DNA of 64,000 nt. Source: Pilatotrama ljubarskyi (taxonomy: Eukaryota > Basidiomycota > Agaricomycetes > Polyporales > Polyporaceae). A model generated the notes under the pieces. That model saw nothing but the letters and a program-made list of their open reading frames with translations, was not told where the DNA came from and did not search any database. Position 1 is the stretch's first letter; each line of letters begins with the position of its first letter. Made by a program: the position numbers and the translations under genes. The DNA is taken from positions 101,370-165,369 of the forward strand of contig MU277738.1 of assembly GCA_022385805.1 (NCBI GenBank). The letters run 5' to 3'. Below are positions 25,232 through 37,262 of the stretch, one piece after another.

Positions 25232-25239
25232 AGTTAGGC

Positions 25240-25593
25240 AGGCGCTGTAGTTCGATCGAGCGCGGTATTCTTCGTATCGATGGTCTCTGCGGCGTCAATA
25301 CAAACGACCACTCCGTGCTGCATTGCAGTCAGACAACCATGCACCAAGCTAATTGGGCATGATGTTGTTGATCGAGCGTCGTGACTATTACGCAACAGGC
25401 GAGAGTCGAGCGAGCCAGTGGAAGGCTTAACCCTAACCTGAATGTGAGCGCCTACGGGACCGGACGCGGCCGGGAGAAGCCGAGGCGTGAGGAAATTGGC
25501 GTCGGGCGAGCTCGTCACCGTGTCGCCCGACGAGCTCCTCACTTCCAACAGCGACCACCACCCTTCCTCCTCGCCCTCGCACCCTCCGTCACC
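25240..25593. other. Intergenic, promoter of ATP synthase subunit g
   Basis: Host DNA resumes after the hAT duplication. No gene is seen before the ATG at 25594. The last 60 bases are a CT-rich leader (CTTCCTCCTCGCCCTCGCAC), normal for basidiomycete housekeeping genes. Confidence 0.5.
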
Positions 25594-26300
25594 ATGGTGC
25601 GCCCCATCACTGCCCGCCTGGCGCAGGCTGTTCGTCCTCGCCGCCTCCCGCAGTCCAGCCCGCGCACACGCCAGCAACAACGCTTCGCGTCGTCCGCCCC
25701 GAGTACGGAGGAGATGCAGAAAAAGGCCCAGGATGCCCTTCAGTCTGTTCAGAAGGGCCTCGGGAGGGCGCTCGAGGCTGGCAAGAAGTTCCTTGGCCCC
25801 GTAGGAGAGAAGGCGGGCAACATGCTCGGAGGTAAGTGCACGTTCCTGCCGCGTCCGCTCCTACGCGCCCATACGCGCTGCTCGTCTTGCGCATCGTCCT
25901 GTGCCTCTCGCACGCCTTTGAGCTTATATGACTGAGCTGTGCTGAATCTCTGCTTTCATCCTTCAGCCTATCGCGAGCCGTTGCTGTACAACTTCGCCGT
26001 TTTCCGCGAGGTCCTCAAGCAGGTTTACGTCGCGGAGCGCCTCCAACCCCCTCCGCTTTCCGCCTTCTCTTCCGTTTACTCCTCCCTTTGGTCTCGCGCA
26101 CGCAACCCGCAGTACTGGCGTGAGTTGGTCCGGTCGGGCGATTTGACCAAGGTTGGGATCTACGCGGTCGAGGCGTATGGTATCTTCAAGGTTTGCATAC
26201 CTTTCTTCACCCCCCGTGTCTTCGGTGAAACTGATCTGGTTGCGTCTAGATTGGCGAGATCATCGGCCGTAGAAGTCTCGTCGGGTACAACATTCAATAG
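25594..26300 (+). CDS. ATP20: Mitochondrial F1Fo ATP synthase subunit g
   Basis: Inner-membrane subunit of the Fo sector, required for ATP synthase dimers and cristae shape. Exons 25594-25831, 25967-26190 and 26250-26300 give 170 codons plus TAG. The N-terminus (MVRPITARLAQAVRPRRLPQ and more Arg/Ser to RFASS) is a mitochondrial presequence. Then comes an amphipathic stretch (EEMQKKAQDALQSVQKG) and the conserved C-terminal half: YREPLLYNFAVFREVLKQVY, VAERLQPP, WSRARNPQYWRELVRSGD and VGIYAVEAYGIFK. It ends IGEIIGRRSLVGY, with the GxxxG-like dimer motif region. Motif order and length agree with fungal Atp20. Confidence 0.95.
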
Positions 26301-26694
26301 ACTGGTATCCTCCTTGCAGGGGGCCTGTAAATTCGCTTAATATGCGTCTGCTCCTCAATGCGCTCATTTTTGTCTCCATCATACCTGACGTCTTGTTACT
26401 CCCACCTTCACGAAGCACACCCACACGTATGCTGCTTGCTTGGGTTTCGACACACTGGTCTGGAAGCGGTACAACTTCAGGTTACAGCGGTTGCAGTGCT
26501 TTATAGGACTGCTGCGGTCCTGTGGTATGAATGGATCGTCGTGCTGCGCGGATGCTCAGCATTACCGCAGCTTTTCATGAGAATTCCCAGGTGCTGCAGC
26601 ATAGGCCTGTTATAAGCACAACGGTCGTGCACTCATCTCCCATCTAGGACCACACTCACACCTGTCACTACTGTCGTCGTATATCTCCGCGGGC
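26301..26694. other. Intergenic spacer
   Basis: Contains the 3' end of the subunit g gene and the upstream region of the broken F-box gene. No other signal. Confidence 0.45.
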
Positions 26695-27656
26695 ATGGCA
26701 CGACCACTGTCTCAACAGTTGCTAGACACTTTCGTCATGGCGTTGCAGAGTGATCTGCCTTCATTCAGGTGAGCAGTGTTCAGTAAAGCGCGATGTCTAT
26801 GTTTCCTGACTGTCTTGCTATCGGCCAACAGCGCACAAGCGGTATGTCGTTCGGGTCCGTCCGTCACCTCATACTCACGCATCTACAGCTCCTTTGTATG
26901 GAGCAAAGTCTCTCAGCAGCGCTTACGTCCATCCGTCAGCAGCAGTAGGAGATCATGCTTACTGCAGCCCGTTTTCTTGTCGAGATTTTGGGCGCCATTT
27001 GCACTTCCATGCGTGCGCATGAGAAGCCATCAGCGACTCTCTGGCCAAGCCGTCTGCTCCCTGTTTCGAGCGAGATCTTACCGCCACCAGAGCGCGACTG
27101 CAGCTCCCTGATTTGGGCGAGTCATGGGTGCCGCTAATGGCGCATGGCTGCTCTGGAGTTCTCCTCGCTGTGGACGGACATCCTCATCTTTTCCGCGTCC
27201 GCTCTCACGTTCGCCGAACGCGCTGGAGACCGGCCGCTCACTGTCCACGCCAAGATATTCGGTGGAGACATCTCCGGGACGCAACAGGAAGTCCTGCGAG
27301 TCCTCGGCCCCCGCATCAAGGCACTCGTGCTCCGTCTGAACTATCGGTCCCAAACCTACACCTTTGCCCACACGCTCGAAGCGCACTCGGAATCGCTGTC
27401 TTCGCTGTCCATCATTGTCCGTCGTGAAGACATCGATTCGTTCCCATATGCCGCCTGCATCCTCACCTTTCCGGAGGGCAGACGGATGCTCTGAATACAC
27501 TGCTCATCGTCTCGCCTCGAGCGCTCCTCCTGATGGACCGCTGCCCGCGCCTTACCACCTGTACCCTCCAGGTCCCCTCCGCCGACTTCGGAGACCAGGG
27601 GTATCCTCTCCTGTATACGTCCTTCTTTCCCAACTTTCCCGCTCTCCGGTGACTTA
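26695..27656 (+). pseudogene. Broken F-box/LRR gene
   Basis: The ATG at 26695 opens MARPLSQQLLDTFVMALQSD, which resembles the start of fungal F-box proteins, followed by a GTGAGC donor. Later, the text CSSLIWASHGCR, WRMAALEFSSLWTDI is the classic F-box tail (Cys-x-x-Trp, then LWTDI), but an in-frame TAA at 27135-27137 sits between CR and WR. After LTVHAKIFGGDISGTQQEVL and LGPRIKALVLRLN the frame meets a TGA at 27492-27494. The expected leucine-rich continuation (LLIVSPRALLLMDRCPRL) is in another frame to a TGA at about 27656. Two independent breaks mark this as a pseudogene of an F-box substrate adaptor. It faces an intact-looking F-box gene, perhaps a paralogue. Confidence 0.65.
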
Positions 27657-27924
27657 CGCTCGATACTTCACACTCGCGCTGGCTAGGGTCTTCTGACCAC
27701 CAGTCTCAGCCTCTCCTGCCTCAGCTTCGTGCACTCCGAGTAGTCACCGTACACGGGTGAGTCTATGGTGAGCACGTCCTACATCTATGGATGGCAGTAT
27801 GGATCTGGATCAGCGTATCATGCACTCGCAGTCTTCAATGCGCATCCATCTACTCATCGTAGTCCAAGCTGGAAGCGTGCCATCAGCACTGGACTCGAAC
27901 ATGAGGGACATGGTGCGAAAACAC

Positions 27925-29699
27925 TCACTCGTAGCCACAGCTGTCCACATCTCTGTGCCCTCCCACATACTGCACGGACGCATAGCCGTCATTGGCGCTC
28001 CGAGTCACACGGTATGGTATCCACTGCCCTAGGCGTCCCCGCATGGGGCTCAGGAAGCAGACGTACTCGAGCGAAGGAGCGAGCACGCGCGCAAACGTCT
28101 GCGCCGCAGACTGCATGGTCGCATACGCAGCGTCCATGATGCGCTTCATCTCCGGGAGGAACTCCTCGTTGTAGTAGTGGCGGCCGTCTTGGAGAGTGAC
28201 GTCGGGGAGCTCGGGGAACTCCAGATATATCATGAGGAGCCGGAGGCGGGCGAGTGGGTGCAGGGCATTCGCGATCCGAGCCTGTATATCACCGGTAAGC
28301 TACGATACGAGGGAGACACGGAGGGCGGAGCCTTGGCACGTGGGGGATGGGACGGGAACTCACCACTGGCGGCACGGACTCGCCTTGTTCTTGATAGCGG
28401 TGGACGCGGAGTACGGTAAGGCGAGGGTATGAAGACGCTATATGGCGGAAGAGCTTCTCATCATTGTAGTCTGCGCGAAATTCCAGCTCCAGATGGTCAA
28501 GATGTGGCGTAGCCGATTTGCGGAGGATACGCAACATGTCGGACGACGCAAGCAGCGGAGAGGTCCACCTCACTTCCGCCTGGTCCATGGACTCCCTGAG
28601 TATGCAATGGTGCTTGTAATACCGTGGCCAGCACCTCAGGGCCAGCCGTTCCAGAGATTGTGGTAGGTGTGCGTAAAACTCGTCGTCAGGATGAGGATGC
28701 GTCACGGTCAACTGTTCGAGATCTCGCCATTCGAAGGACGCCTGAAGCGATGTCGGCCAGAGCGGCATGGGTGAGGTGCTACCTTCGGCCTCGGCGAATG
28801 TCAGGGAGAGTACGCGTAGACGCAGCATGCGGCCGAGCATCATTACCAGTGGTGGTTGATCTGCGTGGACTGGCCGCTCGCCGTATAATGATAGCTCGCG
28901 CAGGTCTGGCCAGTCCCATAAGTGCATCCGGTGTAAGGGCGTGGGCTCACTCGGCAATACCAGCTGCATGACAGATGCGTGTATGCCGTCAAGTACGAGG
29001 AGTAGCTCTCCCTTCTCCATTTCGGTCACTCTGGGGGGATGGCGGTACTCCATGATGCGGTAGATGAAAGACATCATAGGAATCGTAGGAAGGGGGGACA
29101 TGTCAGGCGGGAGTCTGTCCATGGGGTGCGAAAGCGGGCCGTCCACGAGAAATCTGCAGATATGCGGGGTGGAGAGAATTGCCTCAAGGATATACCAGGA
29201 CACGCCTGGCATATCCCAAGGTCCCCAGAGCGTGTAGTCGTGCGAGATGGAGATGTGAACGGTATGGAGAGATGGCATGCGATCCAGGGTGTGCTTGACA
29301 AAGCTGCCGAGCTTCTTTGCGCTTGCAAGGCGTCGAAGTGGCTCGAGGACGCGTTCCGGGTCGTCGGGAAGATAGTCGTCTGCAATGCATTGTGACAGGT
29401 CGGTCCTCTTAAAGGACCCATGGAATTTCAAACGACTAGTCTGCTATTCAGGATATGGCTACACGGAGCGGCACCGATGCAGCTACTCACTGAACAAAAG
29501 GCCACAGGGATTGAGGCAGGAATGTCGGGTCCTCCGGCGACCAATCGAGTTTGTGCGATGCCACCGCGCACTGCCTGAAGAGTATGGGCATGCAAGCATG
29601 TCGAATCCACCTACACGTCAGAGATAGCGAACGCAGATTCCTGCGAGGGCGAAGCATGTCGAATATGACGTTTAGGACGTCAGTGTCCAAGGCTTGCAA
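27925..29699 (-). CDS. F-box protein with leucine-rich C-terminal region
   Basis: Putative substrate adaptor of an SCF ubiquitin ligase. Exon 1 (29699 to about 29490) has the F-box: DTDVLNVIFDMLRPRRNLRS then LSLTCRWIRHACMPILFRQC. The large exon 2 (about 29440-28364) encodes a solenoid-like stretch with evenly spaced leucines (LEPLRRLASAKKLGSFVKH, MPSLHTVHISI, WPDLRELSLYGE, LRLRVLSLTFAEAEG, SLERLALRCWP and LDHLELEFRADYN, ending in YPRLTVLRVHRY). The last exon (28281-27925) has RLRLLMIYLEFPELPDVTL and FARVLAPSLEYVCF and ends in TGA. The first intron junction is ambiguous (donor near 29490 or 29495). No stop interrupts the frame. The target is unknown. Confidence 0.75.
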
Positions 29700-32600
29700 G
29701 GCATCGGACTGCTAAAATGATCCTGTCATTACTGGATGTCGCGAGCCGAAGTCAACATGCTCACCGCTTGGATGAGTATTCCTCGCCGCATAGATGCAGT
29801 ACTGCAGTACTAGTGCCTTCGTGAATGACTATGACAATCTAGAGAAAAAGTTGTCGATGATGCTCGCAGTTTTCAGTCAACAGCACCGCCGAGTCTTAGT
29901 CTCGTCGGGGATGTGTGTCAACGCAGTGCTGAAGGAGTGAATGGTATTGGGGAGCCCAGCTCGAGATGGGAGCGTTGAAAGACAAGAGTTGAAGCCTACC
30001 GTCACGTACCGTGGGAACGTATAGACTTCAAGTTTGGCTCGTATACAGCGCGCTATCGAGCGATAGCAGAGAGATGCTCGTACTCGCGTGCTACGGCGCG
30101 AGATGTATAAGAGTCCACTCTAAGGATGGCGCGTGCACTACAACATTTACTATTCAAGTTCTCGACATACTGAACGCGCTACTCTGACCGACGATGAAAC
30201 CCCTAGCCTTCGCATGCAACACCCGTACTCCTTGGAAATGCTCCTGACTTCTCCCAACATCGATCTCCCTGCCTATCGCGATGCCTCGCGACTCTTCCGC
30301 GTTTGCTCGACGTGGCTCGGGCACTAGCCGGAGCGTACCTCGCTCATGACACACCCCGATATATGGGCTGACCTCCATGTCTAGCGTCAGTATGCCGCAG
30401 GCATAGAGTCATGAGTCGATGATTGCTGGGACGCCAGAGGTGTACCGCTCGCAAGACTCGGCAGCGTGCCCTCGGGGACTGCACAGCGCATATCCTCAAC
30501 TTACTGTATCCGACGCCCGTGCCTGGGAGACTACACGATCTCGAGGGTGCGTGCCCCGGACCCCAGACGGTCCTCCACGCCACCCTTCTGCGCTTCCGAG
30601 GCTCCAAGGGTTTGGCCACAAGTGCCATCACAGTCCATTGTGGCCGACGGTCAACGAGGGCGCTCGAGGTGGGGCAGGCGAGCCAGGATCAGACGCGGTG
30701 GGGCGCCGTCTGCGACGTGGGGGCTTCGCCGCGCGCTAGTCGTGTTTATTGTGGTGGAGCCCGCGTCGTCGGACTGGTGCGATAGCCCATGTTGCATGAT
30801 GAGCGGGAGCCTGAGGTCTTCGCGCTCTGTCGAAAGTGGTACCGGTACCGGTGCATGCACGTGTTTCGCGCTCGCGCGTCGACCGACGAGCAATATTGCC
30901 CAGAAGCGGGTGGGCAAAGTCGAAGGCTCTCAAAGGACACCGCAGAGGATGTACAGCACTGCAGGCGACATTGGTCGGCCAAATAGCATCCCGGGAGCAT
31001 GGTGCTGGTATGCACGTCCTATTCAGTCTCGCGCCCACCATGTACGGTAAGCTATTCATGCGGCCGGCTGGTGCTACATGGTGCGCGTCTTGTGCGAGAT
31101 ACAAGCTCCGTTAGATGAGTCGGGGATGCTGACGTTAAAGTACGCCTTCAAGCGATCTAGAGCTCGAAGCGTTCTGCATCTGGTACTAGCCCTAGTATGC
31201 GGTAACCTGCGCGGCGCACGCCTCGTAGCCGCGTACAATGTACAAGCAAGGGAGGTTAGCCCGCAAGGATGGCGTCATCGCAGAAGCCTGAACATTGTAT
31301 GTACGGTGTATCAGAGACGTATATCAGCTGACTATGTACATCTAAAGTGAGCCGGCTGGTAGACGCACGGCGATCCGGATGACGATGCCTGCATGCGGTT
31401 TTCGAACTCATCGTGAGTGGACAGTATGTAAGCCACGCCGCGTGAGCGAAGCTTGCTCGAAAGGAGCCGGTGGTCGCTCGGAGGCAGATGTGAATAGGCG
31501 GGCGATAAGTAACGGAGTTATGTTAGCGTGGGGCTCAGGCGACTGGCTAAAGCGACCGGCACGACATGTAGATGGGATTGCGGATGCGAAGGACACCCGG
31601 GTCCGGGATGGTGGCCTTGAGATCGAGACATCATCAAGAAGGACACCAATGTAAGCCTGAGAAGCCGGCGAAGGGCTGTGTGGGGCGTGGACGGGTGTCA
31701 GCCAAGCTCGAGCCCAAAGATACCGACCGGAGTGGACCGTGTATGCGGGAGCCGGAAGCCGTCAGTCAGGCAAGCTCTATGAATGCGAGAAGCTGGCGGA
31801 GCTTCGTCTATCGCGCTCGTGGACTGCTGCACTACTGTCAAGTCGGTGAGAGACGACTGTGGTGCACCGGGGGTGGGGGAGGTAGAGTTGGGCTGTGGAG
31901 GAGGACGCGGGGGGGATCAGCGTCGGGATATTGAACGCGAACGAAGTCAAAGGGGGCGCTGCTGCGGACACAAATGAAGTGCTTCGCGAAAGAAGGGTCT
32001 GGACGAGTGACAGTGAGGGTTCCCCGGCTGCAGATACACGTATAGACGCAGCAGCAGAGCGGGGTGCTGATCCTCGAGCTCATCCTGAGCCGCTCGTCGT
32101 CCGCGTGGAACGGAACGAGAATGTCGGTGATTCTCGTGGAGACGGTCGTGAGGTCGACTGCGACATACGACATATGCGTGGAGCCTTCTAGCGTTGCAGA
32201 TGACGAGAAACCGCATGCAGACGAAGGCGGCGAAGGGCGTCTCTGGGCGAGAGAACGGAAGCAGACGAGGTTGGTTCCCGTTTGGGCGACCCTGTCACGC
32301 TTCCAGAGAAGGAGGGAGACGCGGCGGCAATAAGCTGCAGGTGCGAAGATGGAAGCACAAAGACGTCACCCGTTCGTCTACTGCTGTCGTCCTCTCTGCG
32401 CCTGTCGATCTCCCGATAACGCCGTTGTCCGTCTCTGCATCGTCCGAGCAGACGCAGCTGAGCTGGGCAAGCCACGCCGAGGCCGAGGCCGAGACCGGGC
32501 CTGCGTCGGACGGACACAAGCTGGTCGCGGCCCTCGGCTTCCTGCTCGCACGGCCGTTGGGCTGGTCGAGCGGGGGCAGATCGGGGACGCACGTCACTCA

Positions 32601-34205
32601 GAAACAATCGACGTCAAGCCCAGCGTCCAATCATCCGACGTCAGTCTCCCCGTCCGCCAATCAGGGCCGTCCGCGCACGACCAGGCGGGCCAACGATGCG
32701 AAGATGTGACACCCACCGGCGTCACGCAGACGTCCGCGCGCGAGACGCGTCGTGTTCTCTCGCTCGAGGCGCGGCGTGGCCCACGTACGCGCGTGCGTTG
32801 CGGGGTAGAGTGCGTCCGGGATCTGATCGTATCAGCTGCGCCCATCCAGGGTGCGAACTTTATGCGTCTCACCGCGCTGTCCGCTTCCGTGGCCCGCGTG
32901 CCGGAACCGGGCGAGGGAAGCTTGGGTGTTTGACGAGCGGGATGAGCGAATCGGGAGTCGTCGACTGACTGAGTACATATCAGCAGTGCTAAGCCATACG
33001 AGGCCGATCGGGGGCGACGGTCACGTACATCTGCTATCTGGTCTGTACTAACACTCGTTGACGCCGGGAACAGATGATGGCATCCGACCAGCTGGCGGGT
33101 GCCGCGGCGCGGAGAGAAACCACGTCCCGACTGTCCGGACTCGCGCGACGGGAGGGGGACCCAGAGACCGGGAAGCAGACTCGCCTGTTCGGGATCGGGC
33201 GAGACGAACCCGGGCAAGAAGCGCCCGCTGCATTGTACAGGACAGGATTTGGCATGCACGGCCGATCTCATTCTGGGGGCACTATCAAACGGCAGTTGGA
33301 AATGCGGGAGGTCTTCCGAAGGCAGCGTATGGGTGATAGACGCAGACGCAGAGAGAGGCAAGACACGATAAAGACAAGAGCACGTCAAGCAGAGATGGGG
33401 GCCAGCGTTGGACAAGATGCTGCTGCGCTGCTAGTACAGCTGATGATGCAGATGATCGAAGGACGAAGCGAGTGAGCCGGGTGAGGTCCTCGGTTGCTAT
33501 GTAGACGTCAGTCTTCTCGCGCAAGAATCCCGTTTGGGCGCATTCACCGCATTCATCTCACGAGGACTCACGAACTCTTGACGTGCACGCGCAAGACGAG
33601 GGTCCGTGCATAAATAGACGTCTCCTCTTCCCTCGTCTCTTCCGCAGCAGCCCACTGTCTGACCAGCTTGCGCTCGTCCTGCGATGGAGGACGATGAGCA
33701 GATCCGGGGAGGGTGGAATGAAACGCAGACGGACACAGCATGCCAGCCGACCCATGCTGCGCGCGCTAATTAGCCAGTGGGCGCCTACGGGCGATGGTGA
33801 CGCGAGTCGATCTCCGACTGGATCTGGGAAAATGCAAGTGACGTCGGTCGCTCCACAACGTCTCTAAGCTCCACCAGTCGCCTGCACTCGACCGGCCATT
33901 CGTCCGTCGCCACGCCGTCCACCCTGCCCCGCGCTTGTCCCGCCCGGCTCGCAGTTCACGCGGATAAGACGCTGTAAGGCAACATATGCGCACCGCCGGG
34001 CAGGTCAATGGGAAGGGGGGACGGAGGGGAGGACGAGGCGGGGGAGGTGTGAGAGGAGTGACGTCATTGTCCCACGGGTGATTAATGTGACAATCCGAGG
34101 CTCATGGGCGGAATCAAGAGGTCAAACAACGCAAACGCGGCTCTTAACTTTCTTCCACCAACTCCTCCCTCGCCCTCCCTCGCCCTCTCCCCGCCAGATC
34201 CCACC
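29700..34205. other. 4.5-kb region without a convincing gene
   Basis: Many long frames overlap on both strands here (for example plus 30466-31050 and minus 32594-33415), as expected from GC-rich non-coding DNA. None has a recognised domain. A short plus frame at about 30211-30325 (SPNIDLPAYRDASRLFRVC) looks like the end of an F-box and may be a relic. A minus stretch at about 32230-31990 (SATLEGSTHMSYVAVDLTT, then RITDILVPFHADDERLRM) is protein-like but unplaced. The final 120 bases form the CT-rich leader of the transcription factor gene. Confidence 0.35.
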
Positions 34206-37200
34206 ATGGCCGGCGACCACAAGGTACGTCCCGCCCCCCCGCCCCCCGTCCTCCAGCCCCCGCTCACCGTCTGCGACAGTGTCCCGTATGCCAATCCACC
34301 TTCACCAGGCCCCAGCATGTCGCCCGCCACATGCGCTCCCGTGAGTGGCTTCTCTCTCCAGCGCCCGCCCCTACCCGGTGGAGCCTGTCCCACTCCCGCT
34401 CCTAGATCCCCGCCCTCGCTAACCTCCCTTCCGCCGCACAGACACCGGTGATCGCCCCTACAAGTGCCAGCATTGCGGCGACCAGTTCGCCAGAAGGTCA
34501 GTCCAAGCCTCTTTCACCCCGCGGCTCCTCGGCCTGTCGAATCGCTCTCCATTCCCGGCCGTTGACTGACCCTGCGTGCAGTGACCTGCTCTCGAGACAC
34601 ATCAACAAGTGCCATGCGTCTGAGAAACCACCCACGACAACCGCCCCTTCGAGAAGAAAAGGCACCGCAGCAGCGTCGAGGGCTACAACGTCCAAGCAGG
34701 CCTGCGACCAGTGTGTGACGTCCAGTCTTCCCTGTGATGGAGCAAACCCGTGCTGTGAGTACTTCCTGTGACGTCTTCATTGTCTCACCTCACCTGACCT
34801 TCTCCGCCATAGCGAAATGCGTACAACGCAAGTGTCGCTGCACCTACGTGAAGTTCCATCGCCAGACGGCTCCCGCCGGCCCCGGCCACCCCGTCCCCCC
34901 AGCAATACCCCCGAACGTCCCCGGCCGCCATGCCATCTCGCTCGGTGCACCCCGCCTCCCCGACGAATTCCTCCTCGCCCCGCCACCCGGCACAATGAAC
35001 CTCTCCTCGCTGTACGCTGCCGGCCCCGCCGCTCACCAATATTCTCTCCAACAACATGCCGCCCTCTACCCTCAAGACTATACCTCCCTTCCCCCCCTCG
35101 CCACTGCTCTCGCACCAACGGACGGCGCAGCCCCCGGCATGCTCCCCCCACACACACGTGAGGCCCTCGAGAACGATCCCGACCTCATGGCACGGTATCG
35201 CGCGCAGGCCGAGCTGCTCAGTCGTGCCGGGGTACTCAACAATGGCAACCTCACTATTGCTCAACCTGCACCAAGTACCGATACCAGCGCTGCATTGCCG
35301 GGGCTGTATGCTGCGGCTGGTGCTCAGGACGGTCAGTACAACCGATACAACCTGCCTCCACCGAGCCAATGGGATCCTCCTCTCGCCCAGAGCCAGTATC
35401 AGCGCCAGAAAGAGTACGAGCCGCAGTACGCGGCTCGTACGCAGAACCATCCTACGGTTCCGCCGACGTACACAACTGGGGGCGAGCCCTCGCTCCAGTC
35501 GCACCCGCCAGCGACCTCCGCCTCTTCGTCATATGACGGAGCCGCTCCAGCCGCTACGGGGAGCTACCACCACTCGAACCTCCCGCCTGCGACAGCACTA
35601 TACCCCACCCACCACGCTCAAGCGTCTCACTCTCAGCACGGCCACTCGCGTTCCGAGGACTTGAGCGGCTCCGGGGACGACTTCAGTAGCGATGCAGGAA
35701 GCACGAGCACCGGTCCAAGCCATTCCATCCCAAGTAGCGCGAGCTCGAGCCAAGTGCACCTCCCGCTTCCCGGTTTCAACAACCTGCGGACAAAAGCGGA
35801 CTATGGCGCGAAGGAAGGTTACGAGCAGCAGCGGTATCAGTCCCAGCAGGGACAGAGCGGGCAGACTCAGAGCCAGAGCTCCCAAGAGGGCGAAGGCGGG
35901 TTCTCGAGCGCATTTGGCCTCATGAGCCTTGATGACCCCAACGTCCTCGCAGGCCTCTCCAATGACGGCGCACCGTTCTTCTCCGGCCTCAACTCGTTCA
36001 CACCCGGAGGGAACTCGTCCAACAACCAGAACAGCTCGTCGGGCAACAATATCGGCGGGCTGTCGCTCGCGACGCCCACGCAGGACCTGCTCGCGCAGCT
36101 CAAGAGCGCCGGCGGCCGTGAAGCGTTGGACAACAAGGAGATGCGCGACTTTTGGAAGATGTACCTTCGCACGCCCCTCACGGGCCCCAATTCCTCGGGT
36201 ACCGGCGGAGGGCTCATGTTCCCCCTGCAAACGCCGACTGGCCCCGGCGCTCAGCTCGGCCAAGCGATGACGAACCAGGGTGGTCGGCCAAGCCCGACGA
36301 GACGTCATTCGCGCGTCGCCAGTCTTCCGAGTATGAAGACGCCCCCACTGTACGGGGACGACCGCCTCGGAAACGCGTACAACCGCAATTCGGAGCATGA
36401 GGCGCATGCGTCGACGTCTCAGCACCAAGGTCAGCATCAGCAGGACGGCGCGCCGGGTGGCGTCGCAGGCGCGTATAACTCGACGGTGCGCACGACCCTG
36501 CACGACGCGGAGGACCTCAAGAGTTATGAGCAGGCTGTGCTCGCTCGGAAAGCGCCAATGCAGCTGAACCTGGTGCCGAAACGCAAGAGCTCGGTCGCCC
36601 CTGGGTCTGGCCCTGGCTCCTCCCAGTCGCAGCCGCAATCACAGCAAGGAAACTCGATGGGCAAGAGCAAGAGCATGAGTCCAGTCGTTCCTCATGCGTC
36701 GTATAGCGGATCTTCGTCCTCGAACCCTGGACAGGATGGGAACGCGAACACGGGCATGTGCGGTGGAAGCAAGATCTCCGAGCTGCTGAACCGTCCTGCG
36801 TCGAGCTCGAGCGCGGGAACGACTGGGAGCAGCAATTCTGGGATGTCCTTGCCGTCGAACGCGAGCACCGCAAATACGAGCCAGGCGAGCTCTTCGCTCG
36901 CGCACGCGTTCGGCGGTGCGAACCCCGGCGAGCGTCCGTCTACCTCTGACGGCCTCCCCCATTCCCAGTCACAATCGCATGCGTCCATGCAGAATCACTC
37001 ACAAGACGGGTACGGCCAACCGACATACCGCCCTTCGTTCAAGCGGATCGCGTCGCAGACCCTCGGACCTGATAACGCGAAACGCGCCTTGCTGGGACCT
37101 GCTGGTTGGGATCACGAGGAGGAGGACGAGGAGGACGGTGTCGTCGAGGAGGAAGAGGAGGAGGAGGAGCAGAACACGCGCATGGGCGGAACAGGCGTTC

Positions 37201-37262
37201 ACGTTCCAGGTGCTGCGGGTATGGGAGAGGGAAGGAGGATGAGCCTGCCAACTCAGGGTTGA
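34206..37262 (+). CDS. Zinc-finger transcription factor with C2H2 fingers and a Zn2Cys6-like cluster
   Basis: Nuclear DNA-binding regulator. Exons 34206-34223, 34280-34340, 34442-34496, 34582-34754 and 34813-37262 give 918 codons plus TGA. Residues about 7-30 form a C2H2 finger (CPVCQSTFTRPQHVARHM), then the HTGDRPYKC linker starts a second (CQHCGDQFARS, DLLSRHINKCH). Residues about 80-110 form a Cys6 cluster (ACDQCVTSSLPCDGANPC, SKCVQRKCRC), a variant of the fungal Zn2Cys6 type. The rest is long and disordered, rich in Ser, Gln, Pro and Gly, with one conserved-looking block near residue 470 (DLLAQLKSAGGREAL, EMRDFWKMYLRTPLTGP). Near the end are FKRIASQTLGPDNAKRALLG and an acidic run of Asp/Glu. 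C2H2 plus Zn2Cys6 fusions are known in fungi; targets here are unknown. Introns fall between the finger-coding exons. Confidence 0.88.

Larger units (their letters stand above)
20829..25239 (+). mobile_element. Complete hAT-superfamily DNA transposon with 8-bp target duplication
   Basis: The element proper is 20837-25231 (4395 bp). Both ends carry the inverted repeat TAGTGCTGCCGC (20837-20848 and, inverted, 25220-25231), and after that the ends stay partly similar. They are flanked by identical 8-bp direct repeats AGTTAGGC at 20829-20836 and 25232-25239, the duplication length expected for hAT. Subterminal regions hold many copies of CTTCAAG/CTTGAAG and CAAGT/ACTTG, typical transposase binding clusters. 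Inside is one ten-exon transposase gene with no stop or frameshift. Perfect duplications and an open gene point to a recent insertion, so it may still be active. It sits upstream of cytidine deaminase and could affect its expression. Confidence 0.93.

Noticed and set aside
30466..31050. 194-codon plus frame
   Set aside because: Arg/Ser-rich text, overlapped by similar-length frames on the other strand; no domain.
32594..33415. 273-codon minus frame
   Set aside because: Composition matches GC-rich non-coding DNA in all frames, no introns of the local type, no motif.
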